A stretch of 6,699 nucleotides of DNA from positions 1 to 6,699 of the forward strand of contig CAYYJM010000315.1 in the NCBI GenBank assembly GCA_964471755.1. The letters run 5' to 3'. This DNA is from CAYYJM01 sp964471755. GTDB taxonomy: Bacteria; Planctomycetota; Planctomycetia; Gemmatales; Gemmataceae. The notes beneath the pieces were generated by a model, which was not told the DNA's origin, ran no database searches, and saw only the letters and a list, made by a program, of their open reading frames with translations. The stretch's first letter is position 1, and each line of letters starts with the position of its first letter. Positions 1 to 6,556 of this stretch are shown here, in pieces. The position numbers were made by a program, and so were the translations under genes.

Positions 1-1168
1 GAGCGAGCGTGATCCGGGAGGCAACCTCCCAGATGAATTGCTGATCGCCCCAGGAGTTTGCCGAATCGGCGTACACGGTGACCGTGTAGGTTCCGGCACT
101 GTTCGCGGCGAGCGTGCCAGTCATCATGCCGGTCAGCGGATCGATGCTGACGCCGAGAGGAAGGTTGTTCGCGGAAAAGGTGACCGCCCCCCCCTCGGGC
201 AGTGTCGCGATCGCCGCGAGCGAAACCGTGTCTCCCTCGTTCTGCTGCTGGTCGGCGATCTCCTCGATGGTAATCGGTGCCGGGGTAATCACCCACTCGA
301 ACGCCTGGTACGCCGTCGCGGTCGTATTCGTGGCCTGGACCGAGACGCTGGACATTACCGTCCCCGCCGTCCCCGAATCAATCGTGCCGCTGATGAGTCC
401 CGTGGTCGAGTCGATGCTCAGGCCAGCGGGCAAGTTGTCCGCGATGTAGTAGTAGTCCAGCGGCGGCCCGTGCGACACCGACGCGCTGACCTGCAACGAG
501 ACGCTGTCCGACTCGACGTTCGTCTGATCAGCGATTTGCGCGAGGGTGATCTCGACCGGAGCGATCGTCCAGGTGAACTCGCGGTAGGTCATGGCGGTCG
601 TGTCTGGGCTCTGCGCCCACACCACGACGGGTGTTGTTCCCGCCGAACCGTAGGCGAGAGTGCCGCTGATCAGCCCTGTGGTTGAGTCGATGTTCAGACC
701 GGCGGGCAAGTTGTCCGCGCCGTAGTTGAACGCCAGTGGTGGGCCGTGCGATACCGTGGCGTGGATCTGGAGCGCGACGCTGTCCGACTCGACGTTCGTC
801 TGATCGGCAATCGCGTCGAGGGTGATCTCGACGGAGGTAATCGTCACGCTGGTCGTGGCCGAGTTCTCGCCATCGCTGGCCGTGTAGTCGAAGACGTCTG
901 GCCCGAAGAAGCCGGTCGCCGGGGTGTAGACGAACGAGCCATCGGCTTCCAGCTGGAGCAGGGCTCCAGAGGCGAGCGTGATCGGGTTGCCGACGTCGGT
1001 TGCCTGGCCGTTGACGGCCATAACGCTCAGGAAAGCACCGCCGTCGCCGGTGTCATTGGCGAGGACGCCCTGCTGACTGGTCACGGCCAGTTGCTGGGAA
1101 CCGTACAGGTCGAAACTGTCCGGCAGAACGACCGGCGCAGCGGACGGCACGACGCGATCCTCAAGCAT
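1..1168 (-). CDS. Planctomycete surface protein with cadherin-like and He_PIG Ig domains (N-terminal part, runs off left edge)
   Basis: I translated the minus strand from the ATG at 1168 to the window edge: 389 residues with no stop. Residues 2-9 read LEDRVVPS; the three codons before the ATG add S-L-E, giving the SLEMLEDRVVPS form of the motif common near the N-terminus of exported planctomycete proteins. Residues about 18-112 look like a cadherin-like/VCBS-type domain (GVLANDTGDGG; DGSFVYTPATGFFG near 76-89; FDYTASDG near 93-100). Three He_PIG-type Ig domains follow at 113-204, 205-296 and 297 onward, each with a form of the hallmark NLPxGLSIDxxTGLISGT. The likely role is cell-surface or extracellular adhesion or structure. 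Because the 1168 ATG lies inside the LEDR motif, it is probably not the true start; see the tetranucleotide repeat and the leader at 1161-1268. The gene lies downstream of the helicase on the same strand, about 240 bases away. The domain calls are firm; the exact function is not known. Confidence 0.85.
   Translation of the reverse strand, partial: MLEDRVVPSAAPVVLPDSFDLYGSQQLAVTSQQGVLANDTGDGGAFLSVMAVNGQATDVGNPITLASGALLQLEADGSFVYTPATGFFGPDVFDYTASDGENSATTSVTITSVEITLDAIADQTNVESDSVALQIHATVSHGPPLAFNYGADNLPAGLNIDSTTGLISGTLAYGSAGTTPVVVWAQSPDTTAMTYREFTWTIAPVEITLAQIADQTNVESDSVSLQVSASVSHGPPLDYYYIADNLPAGLSIDSTTGLISGTIDSGTAGTVMSSVSVQATNTTATAYQAFEWVITPAPITIEEIADQQQNEGDTVSLAAIATLPEGGAVTFSANNLPLGVSIDPLTGMMTGTLAANSAGTYTVTVYADSANSWGDQQFIWEVASRITLA
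281..832 (-). repeat. Two tandem 276-bp (92-residue) He_PIG domain repeats
   Basis: Two consecutive Ig-domain units of exactly 92 codons occupy 557-832 and 281-556. They share VEITL, IADQTNVESDSV, VSHGPPL, ADNLPAGL and IDSTTGLISGT. At the DNA level, 30 bases are identical between 500-529 and 776-805, including synonymous positions, which points to a recent duplication or gene conversion. A third unit (1-280) has the same layout but is clearly more diverged. Further copies may lie beyond the left edge. Confidence 0.9.
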
Positions 1169-1268
1169 TTCTAGCGACGGGATCGTCGTCCTGACTGACT
1201 GACTGACTGACTGACTGACTGACTGCCGCCTTCTTGCGGAAGAAGGCGAGGATGTAGGCCAGGGGCAT
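1161..1268 (-). other. Out-of-frame leader peptide of the surface protein (candidate true start at 1268)
   Basis: An ATG at 1268 begins MPLAYILAFFRKKAAV, then runs through the CTGA tract as repeated SVSQ, reads DDDPVARNA, and stops at TGA 1161-1163. The distance from this ATG to the ATG of the LEDR frame is 100 bases, so the two are one base out of phase. Removing one 4-base unit gives 96 bases and a continuous reading frame: MPLAYILAFFRKK, SVSQ repeats, RTTIPSLEMLEDRVVPS. Adding two units does the same. A hydrophobic stretch followed by basic residues ahead of the LEDR motif fits the N-terminus of such proteins better than a start inside the motif. No strong Shine-Dalgarno sequence is seen before 1268. 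No ATG or GTG was found in the LEDR frame upstream as far as about 1300, only a TTG at 1300. Confidence 0.5.
1191..1225. repeat. Tetranucleotide microsatellite, 8.75 copies of CTGA
   Basis: There are 35 uninterrupted bases of CTGA repeats (CAGT on the minus strand), lying 23 bases upstream of the in-motif ATG of the surface-protein gene. A 4-base unit shifts the reading frame by one base per copy gained or lost. Tracts of this kind and length inside the 5' part of surface-protein genes are known in other bacteria as slipped-strand phase-variation switches. Here the tract lies inside the candidate N-terminal leader and encodes SVSQ repeats on the minus strand. Confidence 0.97.
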
Positions 1269-1406
1269 GGAGAGGACTCGATGAGTTCGTGGATGGACAA
1301 ACCACTGCTTCGCGTTTTACCAGGGCATCAGATGGTCGTCCACGATATTTCCCGAATTTTGCCACGACCGCTCTGCCGCGCCACGTCCAGCCCACGTCGG
1401 CCCGCC

Positions 1407-3551
1407 CTACGGTTCCATATCCCACACGCTCCGATACGCCCCGAGGGCCTCGAAATGCTCTAGCAGTCGCTGATAGAACGGCAGTGACGCCAGGGTGGCA
1501 CTGTCGCCGATGACGATCAGCTTCCGCCGGGCGCGCGTCAGGGCGACGTTCATCCGTCGCACGTCGCCGAGGAAGCCGATCTCGCCCTGTGGATTGCTGC
1601 GCACCATCGAGATGACGACCGCCTCGGCCTCGCGGCCCTGCCAGCCATCGACGCTGGCGATCTCCAGGCCGGTCACCTTCAGGCGGTCGCGCAGCAGACG
1701 CACCTGGGCACTGTACGGCGCGATCACCGCGATCTGGCGCGGATCGAGGCCGGTCTGGAGCAGGGCCTGCACCCGGTTGATGACCAGGCCGGCCTCCTGC
1801 GGGTTGAGTTTGCTGTCGCCGTCCGCCTCGATCTGCTCATCGTAGCCGGCCCCGGCCGTGTCGATGAACTCGATCGGACTCTCGGTGAACGGCGTCCGCT
1901 CCAGGCCCGGCAGGTCGGCCAGCGTATGACCGACAACCGACTCGTCGGCGAGCAACTCGTCGTCGTAGAACTCCCGCGACGAGAACGTCATGATGTCGCG
2001 GTGCATGCGATACTGGACCGTCAGCCGGCGCGTGATCTGGTGGCCGTAGAGGCCAACGAGACGTTCGAGCAGGCTGACGCCGAAGCCCTCGGCGAGGGCG
2101 TCCCGCGACAGGATCGTCGGCGGCAGCTGACAGTGATCGCCGGCGAGGACGACCTTGTTCGCTCGCAGGAGCGGAATCCAGTTGCCCGGCTCGGTACTCT
2201 GGCACGCCTCGTCGATGATGAGCAGATCGAAGTAACGCCGGCCAAGAACCTCGCTGTCCAGGCCCGTCGTCGTGCCGCAGACGATGGGCACCTCGTCGAG
2301 GATGCGTTCGACGGCACGGGCCTCCAGCCGCTTCGCCTCGTCGAGCATGGCCCGCGCGTCGGCACGCAGTTCCTGCTTGAAGCCGGGCGGCGGCTTGCCG
2401 CGCGTGAACTTCGCCGCCTGGCGCAGTAGCGCCTGGGCCTCCTTCTGATAGCGCCGGGCGAGCTTGACGTCGGAGTGACGCTCCACCATCAGGTCCAGCG
2501 TGTGTTCGCGCAGAGCGGGCAGCACCCGCGCCGGGTGGCCGATGCGGACGGCCTCCTCGTTCCAGAACAGCAGCCGTTCAAGCAGATTGTCCACCGCCGT
2601 GTTGCTCGGCGCACAGACGAGGACGCGCTCGCCACGACGGACGGCCTGGCGGATGACCTCGACGACGGTCGTCGTCTTGCCGGTGCCGGGCGGACCATGC
2701 AGGATGGCGACGTCCTGGGCGGCCAGGGCCAGCTTGACCGCCTCGACCTGCGATGGGTTCAGCTCCGGGTCGAGAATGTCGATCGGCTTCTCGTCGTCGA
2801 ACGTCGGAGCCTTCCAGCCGAGCAGAATCTCACGCAACTCCTCCAGGCGATCGCCCTTCGCGTTTCGCGCTCGATCGAGCGCGGCTCGCTGACGGAGACG
2901 AGCGGCCTCGTCCGGGGCGAGGTCGATGCGGAACAGGACGCCGCCGGTCTCCTGCTCCAGTGGCTCGTTCAGGGCGACGCGGACGAACTGCTCGTTCTTC
3001 TCGCAGACGACGCCGCGCTGGCCGTTGTCGCCGCGATCCTTCGGGTTGACGACCAGGACCGGCGTGCCGACACCGAGCCGCGTCCACGGCATGGGCCGAT
3101 TGCGCGACTTGACCAGAGTGATGAGCGATCGTCCGCCGAGGCCGGCGTACTCCTCGGTGACGACGAGATCGAGCAGGCAATCGCCGGAGCGTTCGGCCTC
3201 GTCGGCTGGCAGACGTTCGCGGCGCAGGCGGATCTGCTCGGCCTCGGCCCGTGATTCCATCTCCAGCAGTCGGGCCAGACGCAGGAAGTGGTCCTCCTGG
3301 CCGTCGCCGCCCTCGGCCGGCTTGCTCTGCTCGCCCCAGGCGCGGACGCGTCGGCCATGCAGCTCGGCTCCATCGAGGGAGTGGACCAGCCGGGCCAGGT
3401 GGGTCGCGGCCACCTCGATGGCAGCGGCCCGACCGGCGATTTCGATCCGGCCGATGAGCTTGCCATCGACGCCGCCGAGCTGGCAGATCCAGCGCAGCAG
3501 GTCGGCGCGGGCGACGTCACGCGGGATCGGTTCGAGGTGCAGCAGCGGCAT
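1407..3551 (-). CDS. UPF1-like superfamily 1 helicase with N-terminal DbpA-like RNA-binding domain
   Basis: This 714-residue ATP-dependent nucleic-acid helicase resembles the UPF1/IGHMBP2/DNA2 group. Motifs in order: Q-motif LNPSQVEAV (265-273), Walker A GPPGTGKTT (286-294), motif Ia CAPSNTAVDNL (313-323), Walker B IDEAC (446-450), motif III GDHCQLPPT (471-479), motif IV QYRMH (513-517), motif V DGWQGREAEAVVIS (635-648), motif VI RRMNVALTRARRKL (665-678). Residues about 155-210 fit the 1B beta-barrel typical of this group, and a charged helical insert lies near 355-420. Residues about 31-72 (KLIGRIEIAGRAAAIEV then LVHSLDGAELHGRRVRAW) match the pattern of the DbpA RNA-binding domain, an RRM-like fold, suggesting an RNA or RNA:DNA substrate. 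All catalytic motifs are intact, so it is probably active in the cytoplasm. The start at 3551 is supported by GGGAG eight bases upstream. It is divergent from the transporter. Helicase family is certain; the substrate is inference. Confidence 0.95.
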   Translation of the reverse strand: MPLLHLEPIPRDVARADLLRWICQLGGVDGKLIGRIEIAGRAAAIEVAATHLARLVHSLDGAELHGRRVRAWGEQSKPAEGGDGQEDHFLRLARLLEMESRAEAEQIRLRRERLPADEAERSGDCLLDLVVTEEYAGLGGRSLITLVKSRNRPMPWTRLGVGTPVLVVNPKDRGDNGQRGVVCEKNEQFVRVALNEPLEQETGGVLFRIDLAPDEAARLRQRAALDRARNAKGDRLEELREILLGWKAPTFDDEKPIDILDPELNPSQVEAVKLALAAQDVAILHGPPGTGKTTTVVEVIRQAVRRGERVLVCAPSNTAVDNLLERLLFWNEEAVRIGHPARVLPALREHTLDLMVERHSDVKLARRYQKEAQALLRQAAKFTRGKPPPGFKQELRADARAMLDEAKRLEARAVERILDEVPIVCGTTTGLDSEVLGRRYFDLLIIDEACQSTEPGNWIPLLRANKVVLAGDHCQLPPTILSRDALAEGFGVSLLERLVGLYGHQITRRLTVQYRMHRDIMTFSSREFYDDELLADESVVGHTLADLPGLERTPFTESPIEFIDTAGAGYDEQIEADGDSKLNPQEAGLVINRVQALLQTGLDPRQIAVIAPYSAQVRLLRDRLKVTGLEIASVDGWQGREAEAVVISMVRSNPQGEIGFLGDVRRMNVALTRARRKLIVIGDSATLASLPFYQRLLEHFEALGAYRSVWDMEP

Positions 3552-3659
3552 GGTCCAGGCTCCCGGGGCGATGCAGGGATGCTACGGGATGGCGTTCGGA
3601 TTGTCCCTGTTCTCGCGGACGCCAGCGTGGTATGCTCCGCCGATCCCGAGGGCTTTCTG
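3552..3659. promoter_or_regulatory. Divergent intergenic region with candidate promoters for helicase and transporter
   Basis: These 108 bases separate the two divergent start codons. On the plus strand, TATGCT at 3631-3636 is preceded by TG at 3628-3629, an extended -10 element, and GAGGG at 3648-3652 is a ribosome site seven bases before the transporter ATG. On the minus strand, GGGACA (3602-3607) and TAGCAT (3579-3584) are 17 bases apart and would drive the helicase, whose ribosome site GGGAG lies eight bases before its ATG. These are consensus matches by eye only, and planctomycete promoters are poorly defined. Confidence 0.4.
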
Positions 3660-4988
3660 ATGCAACAACCGGCGCACGCGCCGGCTCGCGGCTGGCTGGT
3701 GGTCGGCGCGGGCCTGGCGGTCAATCTCTGTCTCGGCATTCTCTACGCCTGGAGCGTGTGGAAGGCCGGCATGCTCGGCAGTGCGGCCCATCCGCCGGGC
3801 ACGGCGATGGTCGGCCTCGACACCGGCTGGGTCTACCTGTCCGACGCCGAGGCGACGTGGGCGTACGCCGTCTGCGGCCTGACCTTCGCCCTGTTCATGA
3901 TACCGGGTGGCTGGGTCCAGGATCGCTTCGGCCCACGCACCGGAGCGATCCTCGGCGGCCTCTGCCTGGCGGCCGGCTGCGTCGTCGCCGGGTTGATGCG
4001 GAGCTATCTCGGCCTGATTCTCGGCTTCGGCCTGCTCGGCGGTATCGGCATGGGGTTCGGCTACGCAGCGGCGACGCCGGCGGCCGTCCGCTGGTTTGGG
4101 CCGCACCGACGCGGCCTGATCGTCGGCATCGTCGTGGCCGGCTACGGCGGAGCGGCCATCTACATCGCTCCGCTGGCGAAGTACCTGATCACCACGCAGG
4201 GCCTCTCCGGCAGCTTCCTCATCCTCGGCGGCTTCTTCGCGCTGGTGATCGTCGCGGCCGGCCTGCTGCTGACCTGGCCGCCGGCTGGCTTCGTGCCCGC
4301 CGCTCCGCCGCAGCCGACGACCTCGGCGACGATGACGCGGACGCACTGGACGCCGGGCCAGATGCTCGCCACCTGGCAGTTCTACGCCCTGGTCTTCCTG
4401 TTCATCGCGTCGGCTCAGTCGGGCCTGCTCGTGATCGCCAACGCGGACCCGATCCTGAAGAAGACGGCCGCGGGCGTGCCCTTCCTGGCGGCCAACGCCT
4501 GGCTGCTCGCCTCGTTCGGCGGCTTCGTCAACGCCTCCGGCCGGATCGGCACCGGCCAGTATTCCGATGGTCTGGGCCGGCTCAACGCCTACGCCGTCAA
4601 CGGCAGCGTGTCGGTGCTGTGTCTGCTGGCGACGCCGGCGGTCATGGCGTCGGGCAACGTGCCGCTGCTGTTCCTGGTCGTCGGCGTGGCGTACTGGCAG
4701 TATGGTGGCACTCTGTCGCTGCTGCCCGCTCTGACGGCCGACTACTACGGAGCGAAGCACCTCGGCACGAACTACGGCCTGGTCTTTCTCGGCTGGGGCG
4801 TGGCCTTCCTGGTGCCGCAGGCGGCCGGCTACATCAACGACTGGACCGGCAGCCTGGAGTACGCCTTCTACCTGTCGGCCGGTCTGCTCCTGGCCGGCGT
4901 CCTGCTGAGTCGGTTGCTGCATCGGCCGCTGACGCCCGGCGAATCTGTTGTGCCGATTCCTTCGTGTAACGATCACCGACGATCTTGA
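3660..4988 (+). CDS. MFS transporter, oxalate/formate antiporter (OFA)-like
   Basis: This 442-residue inner-membrane carrier has about 12 hydrophobic segments (roughly 12-34, 66-86, 95-112, 117-138, 152-172, 185-206, then 238-260, 276-297, 308-330, 335-357, 370-390, 400-420) and a cytoplasmic central loop near 207-236. The MFS loop 2-3 signature is GGWVQDRFGPRTG (83-95), with a counterpart GRIGTGQYSDGLGR (294-307) after helix 8. The opening NLCLGILYAWSVWKAGM (22-38) and GYGGAAIYIAPLAKYLI (161-177) are typical of the OFA subfamily, probably moving small carboxylates. No Lys is visible in helix 11, where the oxalate transporter OxlT has one, so oxalate itself should not be assumed. The start at 3660 is chosen because the protein becomes membrane-like there and GAGGG precedes it. 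The frame is open further upstream, but only as antisense of the helicase. The last 15 or so residues (from E428) lie over a reductase remnant on the other strand and look unlike a normal carrier tail. Confidence 0.92.
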   Translation: MQQPAHAPARGWLVVGAGLAVNLCLGILYAWSVWKAGMLGSAAHPPGTAMVGLDTGWVYLSDAEATWAYAVCGLTFALFMIPGGWVQDRFGPRTGAILGGLCLAAGCVVAGLMRSYLGLILGFGLLGGIGMGFGYAAATPAAVRWFGPHRRGLIVGIVVAGYGGAAIYIAPLAKYLITTQGLSGSFLILGGFFALVIVAAGLLLTWPPAGFVPAAPPQPTTSATMTRTHWTPGQMLATWQFYALVFLFIASAQSGLLVIANADPILKKTAAGVPFLAANAWLLASFGGFVNASGRIGTGQYSDGLGRLNAYAVNGSVSVLCLLATPAVMASGNVPLLFLVVGVAYWQYGGTLSLLPALTADYYGAKHLGTNYGLVFLGWGVAFLVPQAAGYINDWTGSLEYAFYLSAGLLLAGVLLSRLLHRPLTPGESVVPIPSCNDHRRS

Positions 4989-5064
4989 TTCTGGACGCCG
5001 CCTCGGTGAACGTCTTCAACTCGTCCGGGCTGAACTTGAACTCCGATGACGACAGGTTCTCGTG
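4936..5064 (-). pseudogene. Aldo/keto reductase C-terminal remnant
   Basis: Minus-strand translation gives HENLSSSEFKFSPDELKTF followed by TEAASRIKIVGDRYTKESAQQI. This matches the pattern that ends many IolS-like aldo/keto reductases: xENLGA..., then (L/F)(T/S)PDEL, then AASKI and G(A/D)RYP, then a few residues to the stop. Only this tail is present: the frame is closed by TAG at 5089-5091, so the TIM barrel with its catalytic Asp-Tyr-Lys-His and its NADPH-binding residues is missing. The frame is also not closed at the expected C-terminus and runs on into the antisense of the transporter to 4834. It is therefore a non-functional fragment left by deletion or recombination. Identification rests on a 40-residue pattern and could be wrong. 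Confidence 0.55.
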
Positions 5065-5140
5065 ACGGGCCCGGCTCGCGCGGGTGAGCTACGAACTCCC
5101 AGGAGCGCGGACGCGGGTCCGGTGCAGCGTCGACTTCCGC

Positions 5141-5506
5141 CTACTTGGTAGCGTACCGATCCGCCCCGAGGAAGTGCAGGGAGACATCCGGCTCGTCGCC
5201 GACCACCCAACTGTCGTGCGGCTCGGGGGGAATGAAGAATAGATCGCCGGGCCGCAGCTCGATGACGCGGCCGTCCGCGAACGCCGCTGTGGCCACACCC
5301 GACACCACCAGACCGACGTGTTCGACCGAACAGCGGGACGCCCCGACCCCCGGCCCGACGTGCGTGGACCACCGCCAGCCTGGCTGGTAGGTGGCGCGGC
5401 CGATGGTCAGCCCGCCGATTCGGACCACCTCGAACCGTCCGAGGGGCATCTCCCGCACCTCATCAGGTGCGTCAAACCGCTTCAGGACTACCTCTACGTC
5501 CATCAT
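5141..5506 (-). CDS. Small single-domain cupin protein
   Basis: This 121-residue protein is essentially one cupin barrel. The N-terminal strand region VLKRFDAPDEVREMPLGRFE leads into WRWSTHVGP (45-53, His49) and SVEHVGLVVSG (60-70, His63), the degenerate first cupin motif. RPGDLFFIPPEPHDSWV (85-101, His97) is the second cupin motif, and the HDSWVVGDEP form is frequent in small cupin_2 proteins. The histidines suggest a bound metal ion, but no specific enzyme activity or ligand can be read. The start is ATG at 5506, with GGAGG (5513-5517) six bases upstream; an adjacent ATG at 5503 is nearly as good, while the TTG at 5512 abuts the ribosome site and cannot be the start. It is the last gene of the minus-strand unit, 109 bases after the arginase-like gene. 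No clear promoter was seen in that gap. No signal peptide is visible. Confidence 0.88.
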   Translation of the reverse strand: MMDVEVVLKRFDAPDEVREMPLGRFEVVRIGGLTIGRATYQPGWRWSTHVGPGVGASRCSVEHVGLVVSGVATAAFADGRVIELRPGDLFFIPPEPHDSWVVGDEPDVSLHFLGADRYATK

Positions 5507-5512
5507 CGACAA

Positions 5513-5517
5513 CCTCC
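5513..5517 (-). promoter_or_regulatory. Ribosome binding site of the cupin gene
   Basis: A perfect GGAGG on the minus strand, six bases before ATG 5506 and nine before ATG 5503. It settles the start against the longer TTG-initiated frame at 5512. Confidence 0.75.
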
Positions 5518-5615
5518 GCGTTTGACGACGAATGCTCGGCCTGCGTTATCCGGTGGTTCGGCCTTGGGATTCTACGATGCTCCCTTATCCCGTGTGTCCG
5601 TCGAGGTGCTTCGCC

Positions 5616-6497
5616 TCAAACCGATTGACCGATCAGCGGTAGACGCTCGAGCATGGCCTTGAGCGCGATGGTGTCCCAGGGCAGGTGTTCGGTGATGCCG
5701 AGGCCGACGACGTCGATGACCCGTGCGACATCGTTCAGCATACGAACCACCTGTTCGACCGACATCTTGCCCCTGGGAATGCCCGCGAAAGCGTCCGGCG
5801 GCGACTGCGGATCGGCGAAGAGCAGCGACCGGAATTGCGCCGGGTCGAGCACGTCGAGATCGAAGTGGATGGCGAGGTGTCTCGCACCGCAGGATCGCAG
5901 CCACTCGATCACCGGTTCGCTCGATACGGCCAATTCGGATGGCGTCGCGACGCGCAAGCCGAGCCGATCAATCGTACTGTGTTCGTACTCCGACATCTCG
6001 TCCATCCCGGCGTACATGACCCGAGACGGATGGAGCGGTCGCGCGACCGCGCGGGCGAAATCGGGATCGCCCTCGCCCAGCAGGTTCCCGAGGACCATCG
6101 CGTGGGCATGGGAGAACTGCTTCGGCGTCATCACGTCCGGGTGCGCATCGACCCAGAGGACTGCCAACTCGCCGTCGTAGCGCTCGTTGAGATAGGCGAA
6201 CGGGGCGAGATCGACGAGGCAGTCACCGCCCAGGACCACGATTCGATCCGGGGCGTGTTCGGCGAGGATCGTTCGGGCCGATTGTACCTGTGCCAGCAGG
6301 GCGCCGCGTCCGACGATGCCGTCTTCGGTTAGCAGCGGCGAGCCGGTCGGCGGTGCCACATCGACCTCGACGACTGGCCCGGCGGCCGCAGGCGCGAGCC
6401 AGGACAGAAGCCGGCCGCCGAAATGGTAAGCCGGGTTGTTGCCCCCCTGCCATTGCGGCATCAGCAGTCGGAGCGTCTTTTTGGCATTCGCAGTCAT
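5616..6497 (-). CDS. Arginase/ureohydrolase-family protein, Cys variant of the metal site
   Basis: This 293-residue protein has the ureohydrolase fold. Metal-site motifs are in order: LGGDCLVD (89-96), WVDAHPDV (115-122, ligands Asp117, His119, Asp121), HFDLDVLDP (211-219, Asp213 and Asp215), and GITEHLP (267-273, Glu270, the arginase Glu277 position). In arginase and agmatinase the first motif is GGDHS, where His binds the first manganese; here it is Cys93. From memory, a subfamily of uncharacterised arginase-like proteins shares this GG(D/E)C form, so it may hold a different metal or act on another substrate. I would not name it arginase, agmatinase or formimidoylglutamase. The start at 6497 is chosen because GGAG lies eight bases upstream; a longer form from GTG 6560 is possible. 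It sits 59 bases after the enolase-superfamily gene, probably in the same transcript. Confidence 0.88.
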   Translation of the reverse strand: MTANAKKTLRLLMPQWQGGNNPAYHFGGRLLSWLAPAAAGPVVEVDVAPPTGSPLLTEDGIVGRGALLAQVQSARTILAEHAPDRIVVLGGDCLVDLAPFAYLNERYDGELAVLWVDAHPDVMTPKQFSHAHAMVLGNLLGEGDPDFARAVARPLHPSRVMYAGMDEMSEYEHSTIDRLGLRVATPSELAVSSEPVIEWLRSCGARHLAIHFDLDVLDPAQFRSLLFADPQSPPDAFAGIPRGKMSVEQVVRMLNDVARVIDVVGLGITEHLPWDTIALKAMLERLPLIGQSV

Positions 6498-6505
6498 GTA
6501 GATGT

Positions 6506-6509
6506 CTCC
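6506..6509 (-). promoter_or_regulatory. Ribosome binding site of the arginase-like gene
   Basis: GGAG on the minus strand with eight bases to ATG 6497. It favours this start over GTG 6560, which overlaps the upstream stop codon and would add 21 residues with no family resemblance. Confidence 0.6.
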
Positions 6510-6556
6510 AACGGCTCTCAGTCGCCGAGGGCTCGTCGATGTTGGACCGGGCACAC

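Noticed and set aside
38..685. Plus-strand open frame of 215 codons, and another at 746-1174, opposite the surface-protein gene
   Set aside because: Composition is Arg/Gly/Asp-rich shadow coding with no domain; the minus strand carries clear Ig repeats across the same bases.
1171..1425. Minus-strand open frame of 84 codons ending through the CTGA tract
   Set aside because: It is the third frame through the same region, has no recognisable domain, overlaps the helicase stop and cannot be joined to the LEDR frame by losing one repeat unit.
2475..3254. Plus-strand frame of 259 codons opposite the helicase (also 1926-2429)
   Set aside because: The helicase on the other strand has all SF1 motifs intact; these frames show no domain or ribosome site.
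3288..3659. Upstream extension of the transporter frame, in frame with the carrier for 124 codons
   Set aside because: It is antisense to the helicase N-terminal region, is not membrane-like, and the SD-preceded ATG at 3660 starts exactly where transporter similarity begins.
3582..4976. Long minus-strand frame of 464 codons opposite the transporter
   Set aside because: A Gln/Arg/His/Glu-rich shadow typical of high-GC antisense; the plus strand has a full 12-helix carrier.
5108..5121. Five-base stem with a four-base loop (CGGAC/GTCCG) downstream of the cupin gene, a possible terminator
   Set aside because: Short stem, no following T run on either strand; such hairpins are expected by chance at this GC content.
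5569..5574. TAGAAT on the minus strand as a -10 box for the cupin gene
   Set aside because: No acceptable -35 sequence at 16-18 bases (the bases there read ACACAC), so a separate cupin promoter is not supported.
5685..6332. Plus-strand frame of 215 codons opposite the arginase-like gene
   Set aside because: Shadow of a gene with conserved metal-site motifs; it has no recognisable domain.
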